Shown piece by piece: positions 43,468 through 51,623 of a DNA stretch of 64,000 nucleotides (position 1 is its first letter; the number at the start of each line of letters is the position of its first letter). The notes under the pieces are model-generated. The model made no database searches. It saw only the letters and a list, made by a program, of their open reading frames with translations, and was not told the DNA's origin. The position numbers and the translations under genes were made by a program. Origin of the DNA: an uncultured Clostridia bacterium (lineage in GTDB: Bacteria > Bacillota > Clostridia > Christensenellales > Borkfalkiaceae); the NCBI GenBank assembly GCA_934248055.1, contig CAKQKI010000001.1, positions 418,867 to 482,866 on the forward strand, written 5' to 3'.

Positions 43468-44652
43468 TCAATGATGGAAAAGGCGCATGCCCGTAAACGC
43501 CATAGCAATACCGTATTTATTGCAGCAGTCTATAACGGCGTCGTCTTTGACGGAGCCGCCGGGCTCCGCAACGTAACTTACTCCGCTTAAATGCGCGCGC
43601 TCGATATTGTCGCTGAACGGAAAAAACGCGTCCGACCCGAGCGCAACGCCGCTTATCGAATTAAGATATTCCCGTATTTCTTCGTCGGTCAACGGCTCGG
43701 GGCGTTCAGAAAAATAACGCTGCCAGATACCGTCGGAACATACGTCTTCTTCGTTTTTGTTTATGTAACTGTCTATAACGTTATCTCTGTCGTGACGTTT
43801 GATTCCAGATCTGAACGGCAACGACAACACCTTATCGTGCTGTCTTAAAAGCCACGTGTCCGCCTTGGTGCCGGCAAGTCTTGTGCAATGTATTCGCGAT
43901 TGCTGCCCCGCGCCTACCCCGATAGCCTGACCGCCGAAAGCATAGCACACGGAGTTAGACTGAGTATATTTAAGCGTTATAAGCGAAACGATAAGATCGC
44001 GTATGGCAGAATCGGGCAAATATTTATTTTCGGTAACCAAATTATTAAAAAGAGTATTATCGATAACGGAATCGTTGCGCCCCTGTTCGAACGTTACGCC
44101 GAAAACCTGCTTGCGTTCGACGGGGTCGGGCGCGTAATTCGGGTCTATCACGACTATATTATAATTGCCGCCGCGTTTAAGTTTAAGTATTTCAAGCGCT
44201 TGCGGCTCGAATCCCGGGGCGATAATGCCGTCGGACACTTCACGGCTGATCATAGTTGCCGTAGTTACGTCGCAGGGGTCCGAAAGAGCAATCCAGTCTC
44301 CGAACGAACACATTCTGTCCGTTCCCCTGGCGCGCGCGTAAGCGCAGGCAATCGGCGATAAGTCGAGTTTTTCGATATCGTCGACAAAGCAAGCCTTTTT
44401 AAGTTTTTCGTCGAGTTTTAAACCTATTGCGGCAGACGTGGGGCTTACGTGCTTGAACGACGCCGCGGCAGGCATGCCGAGAGCGGCTTTCAATTCTTTT
44501 ACGAGTTGCCACGAATTGAACGCGTCGAGAAAATTTATATATCCCGGTCTGCCGCAAAGAATTTCTATCGGCAGATCCGACCCGTTTTCCATAAATATGC
44601 GCGACGGCTTCTGATTCGGGTTACAGCCGTATTTAAGTTGAAACTCTTTCAT
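43468..44652 (-). CDS. purV: Stand-alone AICAR formyltransferase (PurH C-terminal type)
   Basis: A 394-residue protein equivalent to only the AICAR transformylase half of PurH. The start MKEFQLKYGCNPNQKPSRIF and motifs FKHVSPTSAAIGL, GTDRMCSFGDWIALSD and GQQSRIHCTRLAG are those of the formyltransferase. The MGS-like IMP cyclohydrolase domain that normally precedes it in bifunctional PurH is absent. It transfers formyl from 10-formyl-THF to AICAR, giving FAICAR. The missing ring-closure step is supplied by the PurO-type gene directly upstream. AAAGGAG precedes the ATG. The symbol purV is used for this single-domain form; many annotations call it purH. Confidence 0.9.
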   Translation of the reverse strand: MKEFQLKYGCNPNQKPSRIFMENGSDLPIEILCGRPGYINFLDAFNSWQLVKELKAALGMPAAASFKHVSPTSAAIGLKLDEKLKKACFVDDIEKLDLSPIACAYARARGTDRMCSFGDWIALSDPCDVTTATMISREVSDGIIAPGFEPQALEILKLKRGGNYNIVVIDPNYAPDPVERKQVFGVTFEQGRNDSVIDNTLFNNLVTENKYLPDSAIRDLIVSLITLKYTQSNSVCYAFGGQAIGVGAGQQSRIHCTRLAGTKADTWLLRQHDKVLSLPFRSGIKRHDRDNVIDSYINKNEEDVCSDGIWQRYFSERPEPLTDEEIREYLNSISGVALGSDAFFPFSDNIERAHLSGVSYVAEPGGSVKDDAVIDCCNKYGIAMAFTGMRLFHH

Positions 44653-44667
44653 ATTTTGACTCTCCTT

Positions 44668-45387
44668 TTACTTATTCTTGTTTATAAGGCGGTTTTCTTC
44701 CGCTCCCGTTGCAAGATTTATAAATCTTACGTAAAGAGAAATTTTATTATCATAGTCGAGCGACTCCCAAATCGACCGCGCAAACGCGTCTATATCGTTT
44801 CCGACGGCTACGCGTTCCGGTTCGCCTGAAAATGAGGGAACGGGGTTGCCGTTGCAGATATACGTACGAAGAAAATGCCCCGTTCCCGAAAGAGCGGGAT
44901 ATGAAAACGTGTATCTGCTGCAAGCGGACCCTTCGGCGTCGGCGCTTTTAAGAATGCTCATTATATAATTAAAATCGTTATTTTCAAACGTCAGCATACC
45001 GCTTATTCTCGGGGTAAAATTCGGCTTGTCGGGCTCGAATTCACGCGTTTCGAGCGCTTCCGTAAAACTTTTGCCGTTTCTTAAAAAATCATAAACGGTA
45101 TCCGTCTGATCGCCGTTTGTAACGATAAGTTTATTTTCGTATTTTCTTAAAGCCGTGTAAATGATAAGGCTCGGATCTTCGACTTTGGACGAGTCGAACG
45201 GTTCGGTAAAAACCGCGCCGTCGCGCTCGGTAAAAATACGGTTGCGACTGTTGGCGCTTCTGCCCGTAATAAAATAAGCCGCACAGGCTTTTTCCCCGTC
45301 GGCGGACTTTCCTATTACGATGCCGCGCCCGACGTAAGAATTGCCGACTAAAAGTTCGGATATGTCTTTCGTTTCGTAAACGTTCAT
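44668..45387 (-). CDS. purO: IMP cyclohydrolase, archaeal PurO type
   Basis: A 239-residue enzyme of the IMP_cyclohyd (PurO) family first known from archaea: NSYVGRGIVIGKSADGEKAC, AYFITGRSANSRNRIF and PRISGMLTFEN. It closes FAICAR to IMP. It occupies the operon position expected for the missing N-terminal domain of PurH and is 15 bp from the formyltransferase gene, so together the two replace bifunctional PurH. AAAAGGAG precedes the ATG. This pairing is known in some Clostridia. Confidence 0.88.
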   Translation of the reverse strand: MNVYETKDISELLVGNSYVGRGIVIGKSADGEKACAAYFITGRSANSRNRIFTERDGAVFTEPFDSSKVEDPSLIIYTALRKYENKLIVTNGDQTDTVYDFLRNGKSFTEALETREFEPDKPNFTPRISGMLTFENNDFNYIMSILKSADAEGSACSRYTFSYPALSGTGHFLRTYICNGNPVPSFSGEPERVAVGNDIDAFARSIWESLDYDNKISLYVRFINLATGAEENRLINKNK

Positions 45388-45402
45388 GTTCGTTGCTCCT
45401 TT

Positions 45403-46035
45403 TTATGTTTGAATCCGACTAAGCAGTTCTGCCGATACTTTTTCAACCGACTTCGGAAGTATTTTCCACTCCGCAAGGCGCATTACGCGCTTTTGCAAAG
45501 TTTCAGGAGTATCGCCGTCAAGCACGCTGACTGCTTTTTGCATTATTATTTCGCCGCCGTCTGTTATTTCGTTCACAAAATGCACGGTTGCGCCCGTAAC
45601 CTTAACGCCCTTTTCAAGGACGGCTTCGTGAACTCGTATTCCGTAATATCCGTCTCCGCAGAACGACGGTATAAGAGACGGATGAATATTGATAATTCTT
45701 TTTTCAAACTTCTTTGTAAAATCGGCGCTCAGTATTCTCATAAAGCCCGCAAGTACGATAAGATCGATTTTTTCCGCAACGAGAACGCGCGCAAGTTCGC
45801 TCTCCATTCCCGCCGCGCCGCCGAAATCGGCTTTCGTTATGCAAACGGTTTTTATGCCCGCGTTTTCGGCGCGTTTCAAAGCGTAAGCCGCGCGGTTGTC
45901 GGATATAACGAGTTTTATAACGCCGGAAGTTATAATCGTACCCTGAGCGTCGATAAGCGCCTGCAGATTCGTGCCGCCGCCCGAAACAAGCACCGCGATA
46001 TTTATTTTGTTTTTCACTTTATTATTGCTCTGCAT
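45403..46035 (-). CDS. purN: Phosphoribosylglycinamide formyltransferase
   Basis: A 210-residue formyl-THF-dependent GAR transformylase (third step). It shows VLVSGGGTNLQALID, NIHPSLIPSFCGDGYYG with the catalytic Asn and His, and HFVNEITDGGEIIMQ with the catalytic Asp. No clear ribosome site precedes the ATG; the gene begins 6 bp after purM and is probably translated by coupling. Confidence 0.95.
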   Translation of the reverse strand: MQSNNKVKNKINIAVLVSGGGTNLQALIDAQGTIITSGVIKLVISDNRAAYALKRAENAGIKTVCITKADFGGAAGMESELARVLVAEKIDLIVLAGFMRILSADFTKKFEKRIINIHPSLIPSFCGDGYYGIRVHEAVLEKGVKVTGATVHFVNEITDGGEIIMQKAVSVLDGDTPETLQKRVMRLAEWKILPKSVEKVSAELLSRIQT

Positions 46036-46041
46036 TGTTTT

Positions 46042-47082
46042 TTAACGAATTACTATTTTATCGTCTGATTTTATAATTTTACCGATAATATACGGATTTT
46101 CGCCGTTTTCTTCAAGAATTTTCAGCGATTTTTCAACGTCTTCGGGGGCAACCGCGATACTCATTCCCACGCCCATATTAAAGGTGTTGAACATATCGCG
46201 TTCGGAAATACCGCCCGTTTTTGCGATAAGGTCGAATATCGGAAGCACTTTTATCGCGCTTCGCTCTATATCCGCGCCGAGTCCCGACGGAATCGAACGC
46301 GGAATATTCTCGTAAAATCCGCCGCCCGTAATGTGCGATATACCCTTTACCCTTACTTTATCAAGCAAAGCAAGAACGGGTTTTACGTATATTTTCGTCG
46401 GAGTGAGCAGCGTTTCGGATATCGACTTGCCGCTAAGTTCGTCAATCGGCAGATTAAGGTTATTGTTTTCGACGTCGAAAACCTTTCTCACGAGAGAAAA
46501 GCCGTTTGAATGAACGCCGCTTGACCGCAATGCGATAATAACGTCGCCTGCGCGCATGGCGGAATTGTCGATAATTTTTTCTTTATCGACGATACCCGTG
46601 CAATAACCCGCAAGATCGTACTCGTTTATCGGATAAAACCCCGGCATTTCGGCAGTTTCGCCGCCGATGAGAGCAACTCCCGACTGAACGCAACCTTCGC
46701 AAACGCCGCTTACGATCGCCGCTATTTTTTCTGGATAGTTTTTTCCGCAGGCAATATAATCGAGAAAAAACAGCGGTTTTGCGCCGCAACATATTATATC
46801 GTTAACGCACATTGCAACGCAATCGATGCCGATCGTGTCGTGCTTGTCCGCAAGAAACGCGATTTTCAGTTTTGTTCCGACTCCGTCCGTTCCGCTGACA
46901 AGAACGGGCTTTTTGATTCCCGTTAAATCGAGTTCGAAAAGACCGCCGAATCCGCCGACGTCCGAACAAACGCCCGCCGTCGCGGTTTTTGCGATATGAG
47001 CCTTCATAAGTTCAACCGCTTTGTATCCCGCGGTTATGTCTACGCCTGCCGCGGCGTAACTGTCAGATTTAGAATAACTCAT
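46042..47082 (-). CDS. purM: Phosphoribosylformylglycinamidine cyclo-ligase
   Basis: A 346-residue AIR synthetase (fifth step). Landmarks are YAAAGVDITAGYKAVELMK at the N-terminus, VSGTDGVGTKLKIAF and the central LIGGETAEMPGFY. The ATG overlaps the purF stop by four bases (ATGA), with AAGGGAGAA upstream. Standard length. Confidence 0.97.
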   Translation of the reverse strand: MSYSKSDSYAAAGVDITAGYKAVELMKAHIAKTATAGVCSDVGGFGGLFELDLTGIKKPVLVSGTDGVGTKLKIAFLADKHDTIGIDCVAMCVNDIICCGAKPLFFLDYIACGKNYPEKIAAIVSGVCEGCVQSGVALIGGETAEMPGFYPINEYDLAGYCTGIVDKEKIIDNSAMRAGDVIIALRSSGVHSNGFSLVRKVFDVENNNLNLPIDELSGKSISETLLTPTKIYVKPVLALLDKVRVKGISHITGGGFYENIPRSIPSGLGADIERSAIKVLPIFDLIAKTGGISERDMFNTFNMGVGMSIAVAPEDVEKSLKILEENGENPYIIGKIIKSDDKIVIR

Positions 47083-48524
47083 TCTTTGTTCTCCCTTTCG
47101 CTTGACGTTATTTTGTATTCAAACCTGCTTTTTTCGGTATGCTTCGGTACGGCGGTAGGATAATCGCCGTCAAAACAAGCCGTGCAATAACCGTTGCCTT
47201 TAACTTTATAAGCAATCTTTTTAACACTGTCAATACTCAGATAACCTAAAGAATCGACGCCTATTATTTCGGCGATTTCTTCCGTCGTGTGATGACATGC
47301 GATAAGATTTTCCCTTGAATCTATATCGGTGCCGTAATAGCACGGATTCATAAAAGGCGGCGCGCTGACGCGCATATGCACTTCTTTTGCGCCCGCATCG
47401 CGCAGTAACTTTACAATTCTCGCGCTCGTGGTCCCGCGCACGATAGAGTCGTCGATAAGCACTACCCTTTTTCCCTTTACCGTGTCTACGATAGGATTAA
47501 GTTTAATTCTCACCTTGTTTTCGCGACTTTTCTGACCCGGGGCTATAAATGTTCTTGCAATGTATTTATTTTTAATAAAACCTAATTCGTACGGTATACC
47601 CGACTGTTTGGAGTAACCGATTGCGGCGTCGATACCCGAATCCTGCACGCCTATAACAACGTCTGCGGAAGCGGGATGTTCGATAGCAAGATAAGCGCCC
47701 GCGCGCGTTCTCGCTTCGTGAACGGAACAGCCGTCCACTACGGAATCGGGTCTTGCAAAGTAAACATACTCGAAAACGCAGGTTTTTTGCGGTTTTTTTC
47801 CGCAATGATTCGTAATGCTGCGAACGCCGTTTTTATCGAATACGAGAATTTCGCCCGGCATTATATCCCGTATCAGTTCCGCGCCCACGGCGTCAAGCGC
47901 GCAACTTTCCGAAGCGACGACCCAGTCGCCTTCGGCGGTCTTACCGTAACATAACGGGCGTAAACCGTTTTCGTCTCTTACCGCAATAAGTTTCGAAGGC
48001 GACATAATAACGAGAGAGTACGCGCCTTTTATGCGATTCATGGCTCTGTCGACCGCGTCTTCGATGGTAGGCGCGTTAAGGCGCTCTTCGATTATTACGT
48101 AAGATATAACTTCCGTATCGGACGTGGTGTGAAAAATCGAGCCTTTAAGTTCGAGTTCGCTTCTGAGTTCGTATGAGTTGATAAGGTTGCCGTTGTGAGC
48201 AAGCGCCATTCGCCCTTTAATGTGATTTACCACGATAGGCTGAGCGTTGATTCTGTCCGTCGTGCCGGTGGTTGCGTAACGAACGTGACCGACCGCCATA
48301 TTTCCGTTACCGAGCGAAGAAAGTTTTTCGGCGGTAAACACGTCGTTCACAAGTCCGGTATCTTTATAATAATTAAAAAGTCCGTCGTCGTTTACGACGA
48401 TTCCGCACGCTTCCTGCCCCCTGTGCTGCAATGCAAAAAGTCCGTAGTAAGTAAGTTGAGCCACGTCTTCGCATTCGGAACCGAAAATTCCGAAAACGCC
48501 GCATTCTTCTTTAAGTCGTCCCAT
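47079..48524 (-). CDS. purF: Amidophosphoribosyltransferase, Fe-S type
   Basis: A 481-residue first enzyme of the pathway. A short propeptide (MGRLKEE) is removed to expose the catalytic Cys in CGVFGIFG. The N-terminal glutaminase is followed by the PRPP-binding loop VVLIDDSIVRGTTSAR. The four cysteines that hold the [4Fe-4S] cluster in the Bacillus enzyme appear as KTCVFEY, NPCYYG and the pair in GYCTACF, so this is the oxygen-sensitive, nucleotide-inhibited class. GGAG precedes the ATG; a 77-bp gap separates it from purC. Confidence 0.97.
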   Translation of the reverse strand: MGRLKEECGVFGIFGSECEDVAQLTYYGLFALQHRGQEACGIVVNDDGLFNYYKDTGLVNDVFTAEKLSSLGNGNMAVGHVRYATTGTTDRINAQPIVVNHIKGRMALAHNGNLINSYELRSELELKGSIFHTTSDTEVISYVIIEERLNAPTIEDAVDRAMNRIKGAYSLVIMSPSKLIAVRDENGLRPLCYGKTAEGDWVVASESCALDAVGAELIRDIMPGEILVFDKNGVRSITNHCGKKPQKTCVFEYVYFARPDSVVDGCSVHEARTRAGAYLAIEHPASADVVIGVQDSGIDAAIGYSKQSGIPYELGFIKNKYIARTFIAPGQKSRENKVRIKLNPIVDTVKGKRVVLIDDSIVRGTTSARIVKLLRDAGAKEVHMRVSAPPFMNPCYYGTDIDSRENLIACHHTTEEIAEIIGVDSLGYLSIDSVKKIAYKVKGNGYCTACFDGDYPTAVPKHTEKSRFEYKITSSERENKE

Positions 48525-48601
48525 CTATATATCTCCGTTTTTATAATCGCCCTATTCAGCCGCAATCGACTAAGTCTGAAACGGTTATCGTATAACCCGC
48601 G

Positions 48602-49312
48602 TTACTCTCCGAAAATCCGCTTCATTATTTCAAGATAAGCGTCTTCGACTCCGCCGAGATCTCTGCGGAAACGGTCTTTATCGAGTTTTTTGTGAGTGTC
48701 GCTGTCCCAAAAACGGCAGGTATCGGGTGAAATTTCGTCGGCAAGCACTATCGTTCCGTCGGAAAGTCTGCCGAATTCAAGTTTGAAATCAACGAGATCA
48801 ACGTTGATTTTTTTGAAAAAATCTTTAAGAAAAGCGTTGACTTTAAATGCAAGCGTTTTAATCGTTTCGATTTCATCGGCGGTTGCAAGCCCTAACGCCA
48901 GCGCATGGTAATCGTTTATGAGCGGATCGCCGAGATCGTCGTTTTTATATGAAAACTCAATAGTCGGCTGAGCAAAAACCACGCCTTCTTCAACGCCGTA
49001 ACGCTTTGAAAACGAGCCTGCGGAAATATTGCGGATAATCACTTCGAGCGGAACGATGGAAACCTTTTTGACGAGCGTTTCCCTGTCGCTGAGTTCTTCT
49101 ATAAAATGAGTGGGTACTCCTTCTTTTTCAAGCAGGCGCATCATAAAATTCGTAACGCGATTGTTGATTGCGCCCTTACCCGAAATAGTTCCCTTTTTAA
49201 GACCGTTGAACGCGGTTGCGTCGTCTTTATAAGAAACGAGCAGAACGTCGGGGTTGTCGGTGGCAAAAACCTTTTTGGCTTTTCCTTCATAAAGCAGTTC
49301 TTTTTTTTCCAT
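48602..49312 (-). CDS. purC: SAICAR synthetase
   Basis: A 236-residue enzyme joining CAIR and aspartate (seventh step). It begins MEKKELLYEGKAKKVF; I chose ATG at 49312 over 49321 because GGAG is nine bases before it and abuts the upstream ATG. Other motifs are VSYKDDATAFNG, PLEVIIRNISAGSFSKR and LADEISPDTCRFWD. Standard length. Confidence 0.97.
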   Translation of the reverse strand: MEKKELLYEGKAKKVFATDNPDVLLVSYKDDATAFNGLKKGTISGKGAINNRVTNFMMRLLEKEGVPTHFIEELSDRETLVKKVSIVPLEVIIRNISAGSFSKRYGVEEGVVFAQPTIEFSYKNDDLGDPLINDYHALALGLATADEIETIKTLAFKVNAFLKDFFKKINVDLVDFKLEFGRLSDGTIVLADEISPDTCRFWDSDTHKKLDKDRFRRDLGGVEDAYLEIMKRIFGE

Positions 49313-49334
49313 AATAATCATCTCCGAAAATTTA

Positions 49335-49832
49335 TTAAAGATTTTTAAGCATTTCGTTTACGCGCTCGTCCTTTTTAAGAACGGCTTCGGCGTCACGCGA
49401 TCTCTTGTTTTCAAGTTTACGGGCAAGATCTTCATCGTTTACGGCAATTATCTGAGCCGCAAGCAACGCGGCGTTAACTCCGCCGCCTACCGCAACCGTC
49501 GCGACGGGAATACCCGCGGGCATTTCTACGGTTGAAAGCAAAGCGTCCATTCCGTCAAAGCAAGACGACTTGCACGGTATGCCTATAACGGGTAAAATCG
49601 TGTTGGCGGCAATTGCTCCCGCAAGGTGCGCCGCCATACCGGCAGCCGCTATAATCACGCCGAAACCGTTTTTACTTGCGCCGAGCGCAAAATCACGAGC
49701 CTGAACGGGCGTGCGGTGAGCGGAATAAACGTGCGCTTCGTACGGAACGCCGAGTTCGTCGAGAACGTCGGTTGCCTTTTTGATTACGGGCAAATCGCTG
49801 TCGCTGCCCATAACGATACCTACCTTTTTCAT
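49335..49832 (-). CDS. purE: N5-carboxyaminoimidazole ribonucleotide mutase
   Basis: A 165-residue enzyme with VGIVMGSDSDLPVIKKA, HVYSAHRTP and AAAGMAAHLAGAIAANT. The sequence looks like the class I form, which uses N5-CAIR made by PurK, yet no purK is found in this otherwise full operon; it may lie elsewhere or the enzyme may use AIR and CO2 directly. First gene after the ZTP riboswitch; GGAGG lies eight bases before the ATG. Confidence 0.95.
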   Translation of the reverse strand: MKKVGIVMGSDSDLPVIKKATDVLDELGVPYEAHVYSAHRTPVQARDFALGASKNGFGVIIAAAGMAAHLAGAIAANTILPVIGIPCKSSCFDGMDALLSTVEMPAGIPVATVAVGGGVNAALLAAQIIAVNDEDLARKLENKRSRDAEAVLKKDERVNEMLKNL

Positions 49833-49862
49833 GGTTAAATCCTCCGTAATTTTTTAAAATAC

Positions 49863-49904
49863 AAAAAGGGCGCACTTCAAGCGTAAAACTCTTAAAGTGC
49901 GCCC
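49863..49904 (-). terminator. Riboswitch-controlled terminator
   Basis: On the minus strand GGGCGCACTT (49904-49895) pairs with AAGTGCGCCC (49877-49868), followed by TTTTTG. The 5' arm overlaps the last aptamer bases (CTGGGC), the usual arrangement by which ligand binding prevents termination. Confidence 0.9.
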
Positions 49905-50066
49905 AGACGGTCGGCTTGGTATGACGGGAAAGAATAATACAAACCTTGGTCTATACCGTGTTTTTGCAAGGTTCGTATTTTTTTTTGCCCGACATAAGGA
50001 AAAATATCCTTATCGATTCTTTGCTCCCTTGCAGTGCTCTGCAAAATTCCGTCAGTCACAAAGAAC
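49900..50066 (-). ncRNA. ZTP riboswitch (pfl motif) of the purine operon
   Basis: On the minus strand the leader contains the ZTP aptamer hallmarks. P1 pairs GGTTCTTTG with CAAAGAATC. GTGACTGACGG follows, then a P2 stem TTGCAG/CTGCAA, then GGGAGC, and finally the 3' subdomain GCCGACCGTCTGGGC, whose CCGTC can pair with GACGG to form the pseudoknot. ZTP riboswitches sense ZMP/ZTP, which accumulates when 10-formyl-THF is short, and turn on purine and folate genes. The linker between subdomains (about 49917-50012) is unusually long and folds into further stems, one of which carries a 32-base repeat shared with 24954-24985. Confidence 0.92.
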
Positions 50067-50079
50067 CTTCAACGCCCTA

Positions 50080-50108
50080 ATTGTATCAGAAATTCTCTCA
50101 GCCGTCAA
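50080..50108 (-). promoter_or_regulatory. Promoter of the purine operon
   Basis: On the minus strand TTGACG (50108-50103) and TACAAT (50085-50080) are separated by 17 bp. The start near 50073-50075 is just upstream of the ZTP aptamer P1 stem. Confidence 0.85.
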
Positions 50109-50216
50109 GCATATTGCTCTATGTTTTCCGTGAATTCCGATAACCTTAAATCACTAACTTAAAGAGTTTAAATTCGGGTTCTATATTTATTATTGAAAAT
50201 TTTTATAACTATTTGC

Positions 50217-50512
50217 TAGGGATTCCATTCGTCATCACTAATTACCGAAAAGGCGTCTTTTTCGCCATTTTTCGCGACCGTTCGGGCAAAGAAACGTCCG
50301 GTACAGCAACCCTCACGTTCGTAAAAAATCATCAAAAAATGCGCTCTTTTCGGTGCGAAGCATTTTTGCGAATGAGAAACCGACCGCATTGCGGCTCGTT
50401 TAGGCAAGGCAAACGCCCGAAGTTGTACTTAAAGTACTACGAGCGGCGTTTAACGCCGCATAAATCGGTTTATCACCGCAAAAATAACTATTGATGACGA
50501 ATGGAACCCCTA
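50217..50512. mobile_element. 296-bp MITE-like element with 28-bp terminal inverted repeats
   Basis: The ends (50217-50244 and 50512-50485) are inverted repeats differing at 3 of 28 positions, with the core TTCCATTCGTCATCA. The interior contains strong hairpins (for example GGCGTT/AACGCC) and a 63-codon minus-strand frame ending inside one terminus that I regard as incidental. No transposase is present and no clear target duplication was found. It lies 14 bp beyond the pyrB stop. The rest of 50109-50216 shows nothing recognisable. Confidence 0.7.
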
Positions 50513-50526
50513 CAATATATTCTTAT

Positions 50527-51600
50527 CTATATGCGCTCGTCGCAGTACGCGCAGCGAATTGCGCCGTCGTCGTCTTTATACACGAGTTTTTTAAGTTCCC
50601 GTTCGTCCGTAGTAATGCAACGGGGATTTTTGCAAACGCAGGAAGAGTCTTCGTATTCGTCGTTCCGTTTTCTGTCGTCCTGCCGATCCTTTTCGTCAAG
50701 AAGTTTCAGTATAAGCGCCATACGCATCAGTCTTCCGCAACGCGTCTGCTCGAAATAGCACGCTCGCGGATCGCTGTCTACCTTTACCGAAATTTCGTTT
50801 ACCCGCGGCAACGGGTGCATTACGATAGCGTCGGATTTTGCAAGCCGCATTTTTTCTTCGGTCAGAATATACACGTCTTTCAGACGATCGTATTCTTCTT
50901 CGCTTTCAAAACGCTCTTTTTGAATTCTTGTCATATACAGAACGTCCGCTTTGCCGATACAGTCTTCCAAAGAAGTACTCTCTTCATAGGGAATGCCCTT
51001 TTTTTCGATATATTCTTTCTTTACGTAATCGGGTAAACGCAATTCTTCCGGCGAAATCAGCACGAATCCGATACCCTTATATCTTGACATCGCGCCGATT
51101 AACGAATGTACCGTTCTTCCGTATTTCAAATCTCCGCAAAACCCGACGGTCAGGTTTTCGAAAGTACCCTTTTTGCGGCGGATCGTAAGTAAATCGGCAA
51201 GAGTCTGAGTGGGATGATACCGTCCGCCGTCCCCCGCGTTGATAACGGGAATAAACGCCTTGCGAACGGCAACGTCCGGCGCGCCTTCTTTATAATGCCG
51301 CATGGCGATAACGTCGGCATATCCCGACACTACTTCTACGGTATCCGAAACGCTTTCGCCCTTGGAAGCGGAACTCATACCGACGCCCGCAAAGCCGAGA
51401 ACGCTGCCGCCGAGAGAAAGCATGGCGGACTCGAAACTCAATCTCGTTCGCGTAGACGGTTCGAAAAAAAGCGTTGCAAGACGTTTGTGTTTGCATTTAT
51501 CCTGATATTTTTCGGGATTTACGGCAATATCTTCAGCGACTGAAATAAGTTCGTCTATTTCACGAGTGGTTAAATCGAGAATGTTTAATAAATTTCTCAT
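50527..51600 (-). CDS. pyrB: Aspartate carbamoyltransferase with fused PyrI-type zinc ribbon
   Basis: A 357-residue enzyme making carbamoyl-aspartate. The catalytic chain has the carbamoyl-phosphate motif FFEPSTRTRLSFES (about 46-59) and MHPLPRVNEI. Beyond the usual end near residue 305 a tail continues with four cysteines spaced C323-x4-C328-x21-C350-x2-C353 (CKNPRCIT ... CAYCDERI), closely matching the zinc site of the regulatory chain PyrI (C-x4-C-x23-C-x2-C). The allosteric nucleotide-binding domain of PyrI is absent. The tail may therefore serve assembly or stability rather than nucleotide regulation (inference). AAGGGA precedes the ATG. Last gene of the pyr operon. Confidence 0.95.
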   Translation of the reverse strand: MRNLLNILDLTTREIDELISVAEDIAVNPEKYQDKCKHKRLATLFFEPSTRTRLSFESAMLSLGGSVLGFAGVGMSSASKGESVSDTVEVVSGYADVIAMRHYKEGAPDVAVRKAFIPVINAGDGGRYHPTQTLADLLTIRRKKGTFENLTVGFCGDLKYGRTVHSLIGAMSRYKGIGFVLISPEELRLPDYVKKEYIEKKGIPYEESTSLEDCIGKADVLYMTRIQKERFESEEEYDRLKDVYILTEEKMRLAKSDAIVMHPLPRVNEISVKVDSDPRACYFEQTRCGRLMRMALILKLLDEKDRQDDRKRNDEYEDSSCVCKNPRCITTDERELKKLVYKDDDGAIRCAYCDERI

Positions 51601-51623
51601 ATTTTCGTTCCCTTGCGTACGTT

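Noticed and set aside
49900..50066. Guanine/adenine (purine) riboswitch before purE
   Set aside because: The three-way junction core of that class is absent, whereas all ZTP hallmarks are present.
50216..50407. 63-codon minus-strand frame inside the 296-bp element
   Set aside because: It ends inside a terminal repeat, overlaps hairpins and has no ribosome site or recognisable domain, so it is probably incidental to the element.
50527..50700. Complete PyrB-PyrI fusion
   Set aside because: Only about 45 residues follow the catalytic chain; the nucleotide-binding domain of PyrI is missing.
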